This document shows positions 50,621 through 60,361 of a stretch of DNA of 64,000 bases, piece after piece. The stretch's first letter is position 1. The number at the start of each line of letters is the position of its first letter. Position numbers and translations under genes: made by a program. Location of the stretch: NCBI GenBank assembly GCA_964460435.1, contig CAYWRH010000004.1, positions 1 to 64,000 of the forward strand, read 5' to 3'. This stretch comes from JAAZBV01 sp964460435 (GTDB taxonomy: Bacteria > Desulfobacterota > DSM-4660 > Desulfatiglandales > HGW-15). The notes under the pieces were generated by a model. The model was not told the origin of the DNA, did no database searches, and saw only the letters and a list, made by a program, of their open reading frames with translations.

Positions 50621-50772
50621 CTTTCATTCTCCATGGCCTTTTTATCTTCATCATGTTTATAGGGGAACATTTTTTTTAAAATGCCAATAACAAGGCTTAA
50701 AAGCAGAAGGCATGCAGTGCTGCCCCCTATACCAACTACTACTATTGTTACCCCGAAGGTTAGATTATCCAA
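50614..50772 (-). CDS. OadG-like gamma subunit, very short
   Basis: A 52-residue protein with one transmembrane helix (about 4-32, FGVTIVVVGIGGSTACLLLL), a basic boundary (KKMFPYK) and an acidic tail, the layout of the OadG gamma subunit. The start is TTG at 50770-50772 with AGGGTG 8 bases upstream. Its TAG overlaps the ATG of the beta-subunit gene (ATGCTAG), which is strong evidence that it is real and coupled. OadG normally holds alpha and beta together; this version is shorter than most. Confidence 0.75.
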   Translation of the reverse strand: MDNLTFGVTIVVVGIGGSTACLLLLSLVIGILKKMFPYKHDEDKKAMENERC

Positions 50773-50934
50773 ATTTTTAACACCCTTTATATAGATTGTA
50801 TTTTATATCTTATCTGCATCCCGGAACTGTTATCCGTGGCTAGCTACCATTAAAACCAGAAAAAAACAATATTTTAAATCGAATCTGTTATCTTCAACTA
50901 AATGTAGTGCTGCCGGGCTACCACCCTATTGGCA

Positions 50935-51864
50935 TTACTGTGGATTTATGATCACCTGGATAGATTTCGTGTTGTTGGTTTCGTTTTGTTCATTAATCTT
51001 TTGCTGCGGATCTGCAGTCACACTCCATGTGAAGGTTCCAGTTTGCAATCGAATTGGAGAACATTGATACTCTACTGATTGACCTGCATTCAGGTTCATG
51101 GGATTATACTGCATTCCGCAGTTAGTTTCAGCATTGCTGAAATTAATCGCCTTCCAATATGAGGGAAGAGATATTGAAGTGCCGCCAATATTTTTTACTA
51201 CTGCTATGAGTTTAAAATTACCGGCAATAGTCGCATATGTGGGCTCAATCCTCAGACTTGAAATCACGAGATCACCGGGTGCTGCCTGTGGCGCGGCGGG
51301 CACATTGGCAACGGTTACCTGTATACTTTTTTCGTTATTTTCATAGTCTGATTCAGATATCTGATTATCAGGATTGGCTTTGACCCAGACGGTCCAGGTC
51401 CCTGCCGGCGACATTTCTGCAGAACGATAATTGCCGGCCAGTACCTCTTGCGAGGCTCCTGGCGGCAAGGTGATGTTGTTCGCCTCCTGATTGTTGAAGC
51501 TATTATAATCATCCCTGAATCCCATATTTTTAGAGGCTGCAAGCCTCCATCCTTTTGGAAGAAAAGCCTGTTCGTTCCCCTGGTTCTTGATCGTAGCATA
51601 TACGAGAAATCCGGGGCCAAAATCGGTAGAGCTTGCTTGCCCGCCATTTTTGGGGTTTGCAGGAGTTATTCGAATAGACTGAACAATAAGGTCAGGTTTG
51701 ATCTGCTGGATATTTTGGGTAGCTGGTATCTTTACCTCCGGATTTAATTTATTCTTTATGTTGGGTGATATCGAAGGGGAAGCTGTGAATTGAGCAAAGC
51801 AATTGAAAGTAAGAAAAGGGGCAGCTATATAGATAAACAATATGCATACAATTCTTTTAACCAT
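50935..51864 (-). CDS. Exported CARDB-domain protein
   Basis: A 309-residue exported protein with a signal peptide (about 1-24, ends FNCFAQ) and two CARDB-type beta domains, at about 55-185 (ATIKNQGNEQAFLPKGW, VKANPDNQISESDYENNEKS) and about 198-305 (VAVVKNIGGTSISLPSYW, TADPQQKINEQNETNNTKS). CARDB modules are adhesion-type Ig-like domains often on surface proteins. I use the ATG at 51864 with GGAG 8 bases upstream. Its upstream neighbour is a pseudogene. Confidence 0.85.
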   Translation of the reverse strand: MVKRIVCILFIYIAAPFLTFNCFAQFTASPSISPNIKNKLNPEVKIPATQNIQQIKPDLIVQSIRITPANPKNGGQASSTDFGPGFLVYATIKNQGNEQAFLPKGWRLAASKNMGFRDDYNSFNNQEANNITLPPGASQEVLAGNYRSAEMSPAGTWTVWVKANPDNQISESDYENNEKSIQVTVANVPAAPQAAPGDLVISSLRIEPTYATIAGNFKLIAVVKNIGGTSISLPSYWKAINFSNAETNCGMQYNPMNLNAGQSVEYQCSPIRLQTGTFTWSVTADPQQKINEQNETNNTKSIQVIINPQ

Positions 51865-52120
51865 CACCAAACTCCTGAAAAATATTGTGAAAAGACTTGG
51901 GTATTATCTGGAATCGTTGTAATGGTGTCAACAGGTTTTATGGTTTTGGTTAAAAGCTTGCCCCCATCCTCTGACATCAAATGTCATTGACTTAGTACCC
52001 AAGTCAGATTCTTCCACAGTAGAGACAGGTTTTAACATGTCTCCACACCAGAATGCTGCCGCTCTATCTGGGCCCAGCCCGCAGAGGAACCCTGGAAAGA
52101 AGTTCCTGAGGTCTGTCAAT

Positions 52121-52665
52121 CTACTGGCCAACCAGTTGCTCTACCTTTTCGAGGGTCCTGGGATCATTTGCAAACCGTTTCCTGGCCTCTACGATGAGCT
52201 TGGTGCGGGTTGCCTGCAACTGTAGCCTGTCCTGGTTTGCCATAAGCTCATCGGCGCCTGCCCTTGCGGAGTGGCATTTCTTGCCGGGGCCTGGGCCTGT
52301 GCCGAGTTTGAAAGCTGCTGTGCAGATGCCAATGTAATATGATAATCATTTTGTGCGTTTTGGGTGAGTTTACCCAGGTCGGAACCTGCAGCAGTGACCG
52401 TCTGTATGGCCAGATTGATAAGATTGTTGACGTTCGTCGTGATGGTGGCCTGAAGGCTCTGGACGCTGGCAATTATGGTCTTGATCGAATTGATGACATC
52501 TTCAATTGCGCAGCTTACCCCGCCGGTTGCGACCACACCCACCCATCACCAAAAATCATTGTCATTGCAGCAGGCATTAACGGCAAGAGGCCGTATAAAA
52601 AAGAGCATGGCCAGGACACAGAAAAGGGTGATAAATAACCTTATCTTTTTCATTATATTTTTCAT
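52121..52665 (-). pseudogene. Exported small protein gene with an in-frame TGA and a frameshift
   Basis: The ATG at 52665 has AGGGGG about 9 bases upstream and opens a signal peptide (MKKIRLFITLFCVLAMLFFI, then RPLAVNACCNDNDFW). Codon 40 (52548-52546) is TGA, and the same frame continues WVGVVATGGVSCAIEDVINS into a helical segment (LQATITTNVNNLINLAIQTV). Near 52260 the frame must shift once to give ADELMANQDRLQLQATRTKL and end at TAG 52121-52123. The TGA is flanked by two Trp codons, so a TGG-to-TGA mutation is the simplest reading. Two lesions together indicate a pseudogene. Confidence 0.6.
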
Positions 52666-52679
52666 ATATTATACCCCCT

Positions 52680-53432
52680 TTATCTAAAATTTCCCTTAAC
52701 CGGTGCTACTGGGGCGCTTTTGCCCTTGATCTCCTGCACTATGGGGTCTGTCTCATACATAGATAGATACACCTTGCTCCCTGTGTCTGTTGCAAGGTAT
52801 GGGATTGATGCGGCCATCAGTATGGGAAAGATGCGCCTCAAGTCATCGCTTGACCCGGTGCTGTTTATGGTGGTTTTCCAGAGCTGCACCTCAGTCTCAT
52901 CCTTTTTGAACTGCTCATAATCATATGCCGTAATAACCGCAAACCGCATATAGGTGGTTACAGAGTCTATATAGGTATTATAACCAATATAGCCATAAGT
53001 AGGTATATATGTTGTATATGCCCTGTATTTTGTCTGTCCATCAACCGTGTTTTCTGCAACATGAGTGGTTGATGCGTAATAACCTGTCCTGCCCCAGATT
53101 GGAAGGTCATATGAATACTGGTGTGTCTCAGGATCACCCATACCATAGGCCAGATATATTGCAAGATCGGCCTCATCCTTTGACTCTGTGTATAGATACC
53201 CCTTTTTATTAAGCACACGCTTAAGATACTCTGCATACTCCTTGAACTGAAGATCTGCAGCAGTTACCCCCTGGTTACCGGGTAAAAGCAGGTATCTCTT
53301 TTTTAGGTCTGCCCCTGAAGCGGCAAGTGAATCAACCGCAATGCTGAATCTTGGCCGGCCAAAATTGGAAAGGGTTGAACAGCCACACAGGGCAAGTATG
53401 CACATGACGGTTAATATTTTTATTGTTTTCAT
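52680..53432 (-). CDS. DUF4136-like lipoprotein
   Basis: A 250-residue lipoprotein with lipobox ALCGC (Cys near 18). The core resembles DUF4136: KRYLLLPGNQGVTAADLQFK, a middle Tyr/Thr-rich segment (WGRTGYYASTTHVAE, YTTYIPTYGYIGYNTY) and a C-terminal LWKTTINSTGSSDDLRRIFP. DUF4136 lipoproteins are envelope proteins without clear function. GAGGAGG lies 6 bases upstream of the ATG. The neighbouring small exported pseudogene starts 15 bases downstream, so the two were probably co-transcribed. Confidence 0.72.
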   Translation of the reverse strand: MKTIKILTVMCILALCGCSTLSNFGRPRFSIAVDSLAASGADLKKRYLLLPGNQGVTAADLQFKEYAEYLKRVLNKKGYLYTESKDEADLAIYLAYGMGDPETHQYSYDLPIWGRTGYYASTTHVAENTVDGQTKYRAYTTYIPTYGYIGYNTYIDSVTTYMRFAVITAYDYEQFKKDETEVQLWKTTINSTGSSDDLRRIFPILMAASIPYLATDTGSKVYLSMYETDPIVQEIKGKSAPVAPVKGNFR

Positions 53433-53453
53433 GAAAGCCTCCTCTCTTAAACC

Positions 53454-53896
53454 TTATAGATTTGTATCAAAACTCCTGTTTGTCCCTTTCATTATAAGTC
53501 CGAAAAAGAACATGAAAAGGCCAAAAAGCGCGCCAGCAAAAAGGGCCCCCTGATGTCCCACAGGGTTAATGTCAGACCCATTATAAGCGGCCCCAGGGTC
53601 TGCCCTAGGCGGAGCACCATACCGTAAAGCCTATTGCTATGGCAAGCAGGGGCAGAAAAAATGGATAATTCCACCCCAGCATGGCAAGCGCCCCGCCAAT
53701 AACCGGAAAAGAGGCAGTACCGATACTGAGCATCTTGAATTATATCCCATTGCCCCTTTATATCCATCTCCTCAATAATTATGGAGAATGCGGGTGTAAT
53801 GCTGGCCACACCCATAACAGCGGTGAGTGTTACACCAAATATAATCCGGAGATTTTTGTCCAGGTACAGTTTACCCCCCCCCCTGAACTGTGCCAT
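53454..53896 (-). pseudogene. Remnant of an MFS transporter gene
   Basis: The N-terminal end reads YLDKNLRIIFGVTLTAVMGV and ASITPAFSIIIEEM, the first helix of an MFS exporter. After about 60 codons the frame is lost. A later part reads RLGQTLGPLIMGLTLTLWDI then, in another frame, GHQGALFAGALFGLFMFFFG, ending at TAA 53454-53456, the last helices of an MFS protein. Most of the 12-helix protein is deleted. It is a clear relic. Confidence 0.7.
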
Positions 53897-53936
53897 TGCT
53901 GCTTATATCCATAATTATCCGGGTTAGAGGTTGCCT

Positions 53937-54710
53937 CTATTTGCTTAACAATCCGACCATCTCTTTATGTATCAGCCCATTTGTTGCAATTATGCTATTT
54001 AACCAGGGGTTAAAGCTGTTCCCTCTAAAGTCACTCACCTTTCCCCCTGCCTCTGTGAGTATGATGCTCCCGGCTGCTGTGTCCCAGGGCTTTAGATCCT
54101 GCTCCCAGAAACCGTCCAGACTGCCATTGGCCACATAACATAGATCAATGGATGCAGCGCCAGCTCTTCTCAAGCCCTGCACCTCCACAATAATCCTTTT
54201 GAGGCGGCTAATTATCTCATCACTCTTTTTATCTATATCATAGGGGAACCCGGTGGCGACAAGGGCATCCCTGATATTAGCTGTTGCAGATACATTTATC
54301 GGTTTTTTGTTAAGAAAGGCCCCCTTCCCCTTTTCCGCCTCAAAGAACTCATCCATTACAGGGTTATAAACAACGCCTGCAACAACCTCCTCTTTCACCA
54401 TAAACCCTATTGATACGGCAAAGAATGGGAATGAGTGGGCAAAATTAGTGGTTCCGTCAAGGGGGTCAATAATCCATTTACGTTCGGATCTCTTTCCCTG
54501 TTCGCCCCCCTCTTCCGCAATGATCGCATCATCCGGAAAATTCTTAGTTATAGCAGCAACAACAGCCTTCTCGGACATGAGGTCTGCCTCTGTGACAAGG
54601 TCTCTCTCACCCTTTTTCCTGATCTCTTCTAGGTTCCCGTAAAACCCCTTTATGATCCTGCCCGCCTCAAGCGCAGCACGGCAGGCGGTCTCCATCTCTT
54701 TTTTGTACAT
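53937..54710 (-). CDS. suhB: Inositol-1-monophosphatase family protein
   Basis: A 257-residue Mg2+-dependent phosphatase of the IMPase/SuhB family. Metal-binding motifs are AEEGGEQG (Glu near 67) and WIIDPLDGTTNFAHSFPFF (near 81-99, with D-P-L-D-G-T), and the second signature WDTAAGSIILTEAGGKV (near 210). Length is standard. In E. coli SuhB also assists rRNA transcription complexes, but that role cannot be seen in the sequence. It starts at ATG 54710 after a GGAGG. Confidence 0.93.
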   Translation of the reverse strand: MYKKEMETACRAALEAGRIIKGFYGNLEEIRKKGERDLVTEADLMSEKAVVAAITKNFPDDAIIAEEGGEQGKRSERKWIIDPLDGTTNFAHSFPFFAVSIGFMVKEEVVAGVVYNPVMDEFFEAEKGKGAFLNKKPINVSATANIRDALVATGFPYDIDKKSDEIISRLKRIIVEVQGLRRAGAASIDLCYVANGSLDGFWEQDLKPWDTAAGSIILTEAGGKVSDFRGNSFNPWLNSIIATNGLIHKEMVGLLSK

Positions 54711-54991
54711 ACTTTTTTAGACCTCCTGTTAAAACGAATAACATCATACTATCTATTAATTCACTGAGGCAAGGGTGTTTTCTGCCAGGCAAGGATAATA
54801 TAAGGCTGTGGTATGGAAATTTTTATAAAATTTTTTACAGGGAAAACCCAAACCCCGCTTTTCTCATGATCCATTGTTCCAGAGTGATGAAGATATAACG
54901 CTATTTTACTCATGCCACCAGGGACTATGATAGTTGGCTCACGGATGATCGCTGAATGCCCATCCGGAATTTGACTCTTTCAGGGATGGCC

Positions 54992-56809
54992 TTAGTTATA
55001 GACAATCCTTTCATGCGGCCTTTTATCCAGCTCCTCTCTTACCGCATATGCCACTGTCTCCATCAGATATGGCTTTTTAAGGTATGCGCCAGCGCCAAGC
55101 TCAAGGGCCTTTTTGAGACGATCTGTTTCAGAATAGCCGCTTATGATAAGAACCTTCTGTTTAGGTTTGATTTCATGAATTTTTCTAAATGTATCAAGCC
55201 CGTCCATGCCCTTTGGCATGATCATGTCAAGCAGCACAAGATCGGCAGGATGATCTTTGATATATTCAATTGCCTCTTCACCATTTGATCTTACCACTAC
55301 AAAATAGCCAAGCATGGTCAATATCTTTTTGGCAATATCCCTCTGCTCCTTCACATCATCCACAACAAGTATCGATTCGCCCTTGCCATTTTTCAGGGGA
55401 AGCGAGGGCCTCTCCTCTTTTTCAGGCAGGGGTTCATGGGTTACAGGGAAATAGAGGTTAAATGTGGTGCCCTTTCCCTTTATGCTGTCAAGGAAGATAT
55501 AACCCTCATGATCCTTAACGCTGTTCCATACAATGGTCATCCCAAGGCCTGTCCCGCTTCTCCCCATCTCTTTCTTGGTAAAAAAGGGCTCAAAGATCTT
55601 TTCCTTCTCCTCTTCCGAGATCCCTTCACCCTCATCGGAGACCTGTAAAAGGGCATATTCTCCCTCCATCATTTTGCAGTCTGGCCGGTTATGTGCTGTG
55701 ACAATTATCCTTGAGGTCCTTATGACTATTTTACCTCCTCCGGGCATAGCCTCTGCGGCATTGGAGATAAGGTTCGTGAGGGTCTTGGAAAAATGGACAG
55801 GGAACCCTTTAATTTTCAGTGGCTCATCTTCATTTGTCACCAATATTTCTGTTTTGGGATGAAAGGCCCTTATCCTCTCCACCTCAGGGCCTGCAATACA
55901 TTCCGCAACAATAGAGTTGATATCAAGAACCGCCTTTTTTGCTACCCTTCGCCTGGAAAGGGTAAGAAGGTCCTCAACAATGGCTGCTGCCTTGAGACCA
56001 GATTTTTTTATGGTCATAAGCGGCTCCCTTAAGGGGCTGTTTGCAGGTATATTCATCAGCAACATCTCCGGATAATTTATAGAGGCTGAAAGCACATTAT
56101 TAAGATCATGCACCACACCTCCGGCAACAATGCCCACAAGCTCCATCTTCTGCGCCTGTTCAAGACCGATCTTCAATCTCCTTTTTTCCTCAAGCGCATC
56201 GCTTAATGCCCTGTTAGCTGTAAGGAGTTCCGCATTCCGCCTGTTCAGGTTTCTGACAAGCCCGATCAACTGACTGTTAATCTTTGAGAGAATGATCACG
56301 ATGAGCCCGGTCAAAAAGAGCATGCCCACAGCGCCAAGTGCCCAGGTAAAAGGTGAGCGCATATATGCCTGGATATCAAAGTCGAATGTTAACACCCCGT
56401 TAACAACAGATACGCCAACAGCCGCAAAGGAGGCTGAACTTAGCAGAACAGCAATAACCCCTCCCCTGGTTCCAAAGAATGCAGTAGCCACAATGCAGAA
56501 AATAAGCAGCATTGCTGAACTGTATCCAATAAAACCAAATTTTGCCAGACCCAATATGGCAAGCATAAAAATGATACCTGCCAGCAGAATGGACTTTACT
56601 GTGTGCGAAAGGTGTTTTTTTAAAATTGCAATCCCTATGATGGCGATATAGGAGACTATATGGATATAGAGGAAGTTTTGCCACCCCATTAATAATGCCC
56701 TTGAAAGGGAGGCAGCAAGCACAACTGCGCCTATACAGGTAAGACTCATCAATACTCGGTCAAGCTGCTCTTCATGAATACTTTTCATCACATCTTCATT
56801 ATTACCCAT
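54992..56809 (-). CDS. Hybrid sensor histidine kinase with receiver domain
   Basis: A 605-residue membrane kinase. About six transmembrane segments fill residues 20-180, without a recognisable periplasmic sensor. The H-box is VGIVAGGVVHDLNNVLSASI (His near 238). HATPase_c motifs are NLISNAAEAMPGGG (N-box), DEGEGISEEE and GRSGTGLGMTIVW. A C-terminal receiver (about 478-595) begins ILVVDDVKEQ with phosphoacceptor Asp in LVLLDMIMPKGMDG and Lys in YLKKPY. The partner output protein is not in the window. It is divergent from a kinase at 57209 with a closely related core. Confidence 0.92.
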   Translation of the reverse strand: MGNNEDVMKSIHEEQLDRVLMSLTCIGAVVLAASLSRALLMGWQNFLYIHIVSYIAIIGIAILKKHLSHTVKSILLAGIIFMLAILGLAKFGFIGYSSAMLLIFCIVATAFFGTRGGVIAVLLSSASFAAVGVSVVNGVLTFDFDIQAYMRSPFTWALGAVGMLFLTGLIVIILSKINSQLIGLVRNLNRRNAELLTANRALSDALEEKRRLKIGLEQAQKMELVGIVAGGVVHDLNNVLSASINYPEMLLMNIPANSPLREPLMTIKKSGLKAAAIVEDLLTLSRRRVAKKAVLDINSIVAECIAGPEVERIRAFHPKTEILVTNEDEPLKIKGFPVHFSKTLTNLISNAAEAMPGGGKIVIRTSRIIVTAHNRPDCKMMEGEYALLQVSDEGEGISEEEKEKIFEPFFTKKEMGRSGTGLGMTIVWNSVKDHEGYIFLDSIKGKGTTFNLYFPVTHEPLPEKEERPSLPLKNGKGESILVVDDVKEQRDIAKKILTMLGYFVVVRSNGEEAIEYIKDHPADLVLLDMIMPKGMDGLDTFRKIHEIKPKQKVLIISGYSETDRLKKALELGAGAYLKKPYLMETVAYAVREELDKRPHERIVYN

Positions 56810-57208
56810 AATTACCTCACTGGTTTCAACTGGAAAAAAGGAATAAGATATTATGTTTCTACAGATTATTATGGTTCTGCAACGTAATGATATTTTTTAC
56901 CGGAAAAGTTTATGCCAAGGACATCATAATCCCCCCGAATAGTCAGATATTGTTATCCAAAGGTTACAGCAAATGATGTGGCTGGGGTAATGTCCCGGTA
57001 TAGACCCAGACAGGCAGCCTGGCATCTGCCTATGGATAGAAATTTTGATCATAAGAGCCGTTGAATGGTAAAAATCCACAAAAAACGCCTGTACAACAAG
57101 CTGAGTATGATGTATTTGTACGCATAATATTGTAAAAAAGCAAAATATTTTTATAATTTTTTTATATTCGACCGGTAAAAACTGGATCTCAAAGCAGCAG
57201 CTGTAACT
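56810..57208. other. Divergent intergenic region between two kinase genes
   Basis: About 400 bases separate the two divergent kinase starts. AT-rich stretches near 57110-57180 could hold promoters, but I found no clear -35/-10 pair, operator or RNA structure. Nothing else was recognised. Confidence 0.5.
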
Positions 57209-59440
57209 ATGACGAAAGAAACAATAATCCTACAGTCAGCCGGATCATTATCCGTAGCCATAATCGCCCTTCTAATGTTTATCCTGCAATGCCTTCTTTT
57301 TATTAAAAGGAGGGAAAAACCCTGGTATGCATGGAGTGCGGCCATATCATTTTCCGCTGTTCTCTACACAACAGGGGTTTTTATAGAGTATAACACCCCG
57401 GCAGGAGCTCTTAACCGCTTTTCCGGTATCCTTGAATTTGCAGCGCTGATCCTCCTGATTCACTGCATGTATGGCTTTACCTATTCATACCTTGGCATTA
57501 ATGCAAAGAGATATCATCTGCTTGCAGGGATATTTCATCTGCTTATCATGGCAGTATTATGGGCTACAGACCTTATTGTTTCCTATAAGGTCTCTACATG
57601 GAAATTTCTATTTCTTAAATCTCCCTATGTGGAGCCATCCATTGGCATCATTGGCCCCATTTTTATGCTTTATATCGCATGTTCAGCCGTTTACGGGATT
57701 ATACTATGGGTTAGGCACAGGGTAACAGAGGTCAAGTACCGCAACCTGTTTCTGTCAGGCATGGTTTTCTGGATTATCCTTGGGATTCATGACGGGCTTG
57801 CCGCATCCGGAATGCCCACCATTCAGTATCTGATGGAATACGGGTTTCTCGGTTTTGCCTTTGCTGTTTTGTGGGTGGTTGTCAACAGCTACAGGGATGC
57901 GGAAACAGATGTAAAATACCGCCTGATTACCGAGCATGCCAATGAATGTATCATCATTGTACAGGATGAAAAGATCGTTTTTGGAAATCCTGCCTTCTGC
58001 AAATTAATAGATGAGCCTTTGACAGAGGGTTCTGCCCTGACTTTCTACGGGATGATGCATCCAAAAGACCGGGAATTTTACACAACTATATACCATTCCC
58101 TGCTAAAAGGAGAGACGCCACCCGGCAGACATACCATGTGTGTCAAAGGGAAGGGGGGGAAAGAGCGGTTTCTTGAAATAGTCATTACAGCAATAACATA
58201 CAGGGGAAGGGCTGCGGCTCTCGGGGTTATGCGTGATATCACTGAACAGAAACAGGAGGCAGAGGCGCTCCGTGAGACAGAAGAAAAACTTTCAAGGCTT
58301 AAAAAGATGGAATCCCTTGGCCTGCTTGCAGGAGGGGTTGCCCATGATCTTAATAATGTGCTTTCAGGAATAGTAAACTACCCTGAACTATTGCTTATGG
58401 ATATGGCCCATGACAGCAAACTGAGGAAGCCGCTTGAAGGAATCAAGAGTTCAGGGGAGAGGGCAGTCGCAATTGTTCAGGACCTGCTGACCGTAGCAAG
58501 GGGGGTAGCAATTCAGAAAGAGCCGGTAAATATCAATGAGATAGTCATAAGCTATCTTGACTCACTGGAATTTACAAAACTTAATCAATTTCACCCCGGG
58601 GTCAATGTAAAGACAGTACTTGACCCTGATTTGCCCGACATTGAGGGTTCATCCATTCATATACGGAAGGTAATTATGAACCTTGTTTCAAATGCAGCCG
58701 AGGCAATAATTCAAAAAGGTAATATATTAATATCCACAATGCTCTGCTATCTTGAAAGGCCGGTAAAGGGGTATGATACTGTGAATGCAGGGGAGTATCT
58801 GCTGCTCACGGTTGCTGATGACGGGCCAGGCATTGATCCGGAGGATATGGAAAGGATATTTGAACCATTCTACACAAAAAAGGTTATGGGCAGGAGCGGC
58901 ACAGGCCTTGGCCTTTCCGTGGTCTGGAGTGTGCTTCAGGATCATAAGGGGTATATAGATGTATCGAGCAACAGTGAGGGCACAACATTTAATCTCTATT
59001 TCCCTTCATTGAAGCTGATTGATTCCAGACGAAGATTTGCAGTTCCTGTCAGTGAATATCAGGGAAATCATGAAAAAATTATGGTTGTTGATGATGTGGA
59101 GGCGCAGAGGGATATCACATGCAGTATGCTTAATAGGCTCGGCTATGAAACAATCGCTGTATCGAGTGGCGAAGAGGCTCTCTCCTATATCAAAAACAAT
59201 GTCGCTGACCTTGTGATTATTGATATGATCATGGACCCAGGCATAAACGGTAAAGAGACCTATGAACAGATGATAAAAATCAGGCCCGGACAGAGGGCGA
59301 TAATTGTTAGCGGTTTTGCTGAGACAGATGATGTAAAAAAGACACTCAAAATGGGGGCTGGCATTTTTCTCAAAAAGCCCTTTTCATTTGAGGATATCGG
59401 CCTTGCCATAAAGGCGGAACTTGCAAGAAAAACCTCTTAA
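57209..59440 (+). CDS. Hybrid histidine kinase with 7TM N-terminus, PAS and receiver domains
   Basis: A 743-residue membrane kinase. Seven hydrophobic segments (about 10-230) resemble the histidine-kinase N-terminal 7TM region. A PAS-like domain (about 240-350) contains DEKIVFGNPAFCKLIDEP. The H-box is LLAGGVAHDLNNVLSGIVNY (His near 377). HATPase_c motifs are NLVSNAAEAI, DDGPGIDPED and GRSGTGLGLSVVW. The receiver (about 625-740) has MVVDDVEAQ, phosphoacceptor Asp in LVIIDMIMDPGING, and FLKKPF. No DNA-binding domain is present. The core is nearly the same as that of the divergent kinase. The ribosome site is weak. Confidence 0.92.
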   Translation: MTKETIILQSAGSLSVAIIALLMFILQCLLFIKRREKPWYAWSAAISFSAVLYTTGVFIEYNTPAGALNRFSGILEFAALILLIHCMYGFTYSYLGINAKRYHLLAGIFHLLIMAVLWATDLIVSYKVSTWKFLFLKSPYVEPSIGIIGPIFMLYIACSAVYGIILWVRHRVTEVKYRNLFLSGMVFWIILGIHDGLAASGMPTIQYLMEYGFLGFAFAVLWVVVNSYRDAETDVKYRLITEHANECIIIVQDEKIVFGNPAFCKLIDEPLTEGSALTFYGMMHPKDREFYTTIYHSLLKGETPPGRHTMCVKGKGGKERFLEIVITAITYRGRAAALGVMRDITEQKQEAEALRETEEKLSRLKKMESLGLLAGGVAHDLNNVLSGIVNYPELLLMDMAHDSKLRKPLEGIKSSGERAVAIVQDLLTVARGVAIQKEPVNINEIVISYLDSLEFTKLNQFHPGVNVKTVLDPDLPDIEGSSIHIRKVIMNLVSNAAEAIIQKGNILISTMLCYLERPVKGYDTVNAGEYLLLTVADDGPGIDPEDMERIFEPFYTKKVMGRSGTGLGLSVVWSVLQDHKGYIDVSSNSEGTTFNLYFPSLKLIDSRRRFAVPVSEYQGNHEKIMVVDDVEAQRDITCSMLNRLGYETIAVSSGEEALSYIKNNVADLVIIDMIMDPGINGKETYEQMIKIRPGQRAIIVSGFAETDDVKKTLKMGAGIFLKKPFSFEDIGLAIKAELARKTS

Positions 59441-59464
59441 TAATCGGCCAATAAGGAGAACAAA

Positions 59465-60232
59465 ATGATCCAGACCTCAATAACACCTTCAGCAGGTAAA
59501 CGTCTGATTGCCAGATCCATTACCCGTCACCCAGCAATCATAGAAGCGCTTGTATCCGGCACCATTGTTGTTGTTGCAGGCACCACAAATGGATATGTGG
59601 CTGAGGAGCTGCTCACTGCTTGCGGAGAAGACAGGGAGTTTTCTCGCAGACGTTTCTTTCGCGGAATAACCCTTCCGCCGAACTATAAGATCACTGATTC
59701 AGGCAGGCTGTCCGATGAGAGCCGCTTTCCCGGGGATATTATTATCCAGAAGGGGAGCATCATAAAGGGGAAGACCATATTTGATGTCATTGATGATCTC
59801 AGGGAGGGTGATGTTATTCTAAAGGGGGCAAATGCCGTTGACCTGATACATAAACAGGCAGGTGTGCTGATTGGTGATACAAAGGGCGGAACAATAGTAG
59901 CCGCATTGCAGGCTGTTGTTGGAAGGCGTGCGCAGCTGATCCTGCCTGTGGGGCTTGAAAAACGGGTTGCAACAGACCTGAATACCATTGCCAGACTCCT
60001 TAACACGCCAGGCTCACATGGTGCCCGGATGCTTCAGGTTAACGGAGAGGTTATAACCGAACTGGAAGCGATTATGATGCTCACTGGCGCCCGTGCTGAA
60101 CTGGTTGCAGCAGGCGGTGTATGTGGCGCAGAAGGGGCTGTATGGCTCGCAATATCAGGGACAACCGAGCAGGAAGAAACAGCGGGCAAGCTTGTTTCAG
60201 AGATCAGAAATGAACCGAATTTTCAACTGTAA
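59465..60232 (+). CDS. Conserved protein of unknown function
   Basis: I do not recognise this 255-residue cytoplasmic protein. It has no signal peptide or membrane segments. Glycine-rich alternating stretches (VSGTIVVVAGTTNGYVAEEL, GVLIGDTKGGTIVAALQAVV, ELVAAGGVCGAEGAVWLAIS) suggest an alpha/beta fold with nucleotide- or phosphate-binding loops. IIIQKGSIIKGKTIFDVIDD and LREGDVILKGANAVDL look like a conserved core. It follows the second hybrid kinase by 24 bases with AAGGAG upstream, so it may be co-transcribed. Confidence 0.7.
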   Translation: MIQTSITPSAGKRLIARSITRHPAIIEALVSGTIVVVAGTTNGYVAEELLTACGEDREFSRRRFFRGITLPPNYKITDSGRLSDESRFPGDIIIQKGSIIKGKTIFDVIDDLREGDVILKGANAVDLIHKQAGVLIGDTKGGTIVAALQAVVGRRAQLILPVGLEKRVATDLNTIARLLNTPGSHGARMLQVNGEVITELEAIMMLTGARAELVAAGGVCGAEGAVWLAISGTTEQEETAGKLVSEIRNEPNFQL

Positions 60233-60361
60233 AAAATAGAGACATTAACTGGATCAGGGTTTTTCTGGATAACAGTGATAGCGACTACCTCCATATTTTC
60301 TGTTCCACTAAAATAGCTTTTTATTCTTCTGCGTTTTGTCCTTAATCTTTTTTTGGCCTTT

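Noticed and set aside
52546..52548. In-frame TGA as a second selenocysteine
   Set aside because: It lies between two Trp codons with no nearby Cys redox pattern, and the gene has another frameshift, so decay is simpler.
54711..54991. Intergenic gap between suhB and the kinase as a gene or RNA
   Set aside because: No frame with a ribosome site, no family resemblance and no strong hairpin was seen.
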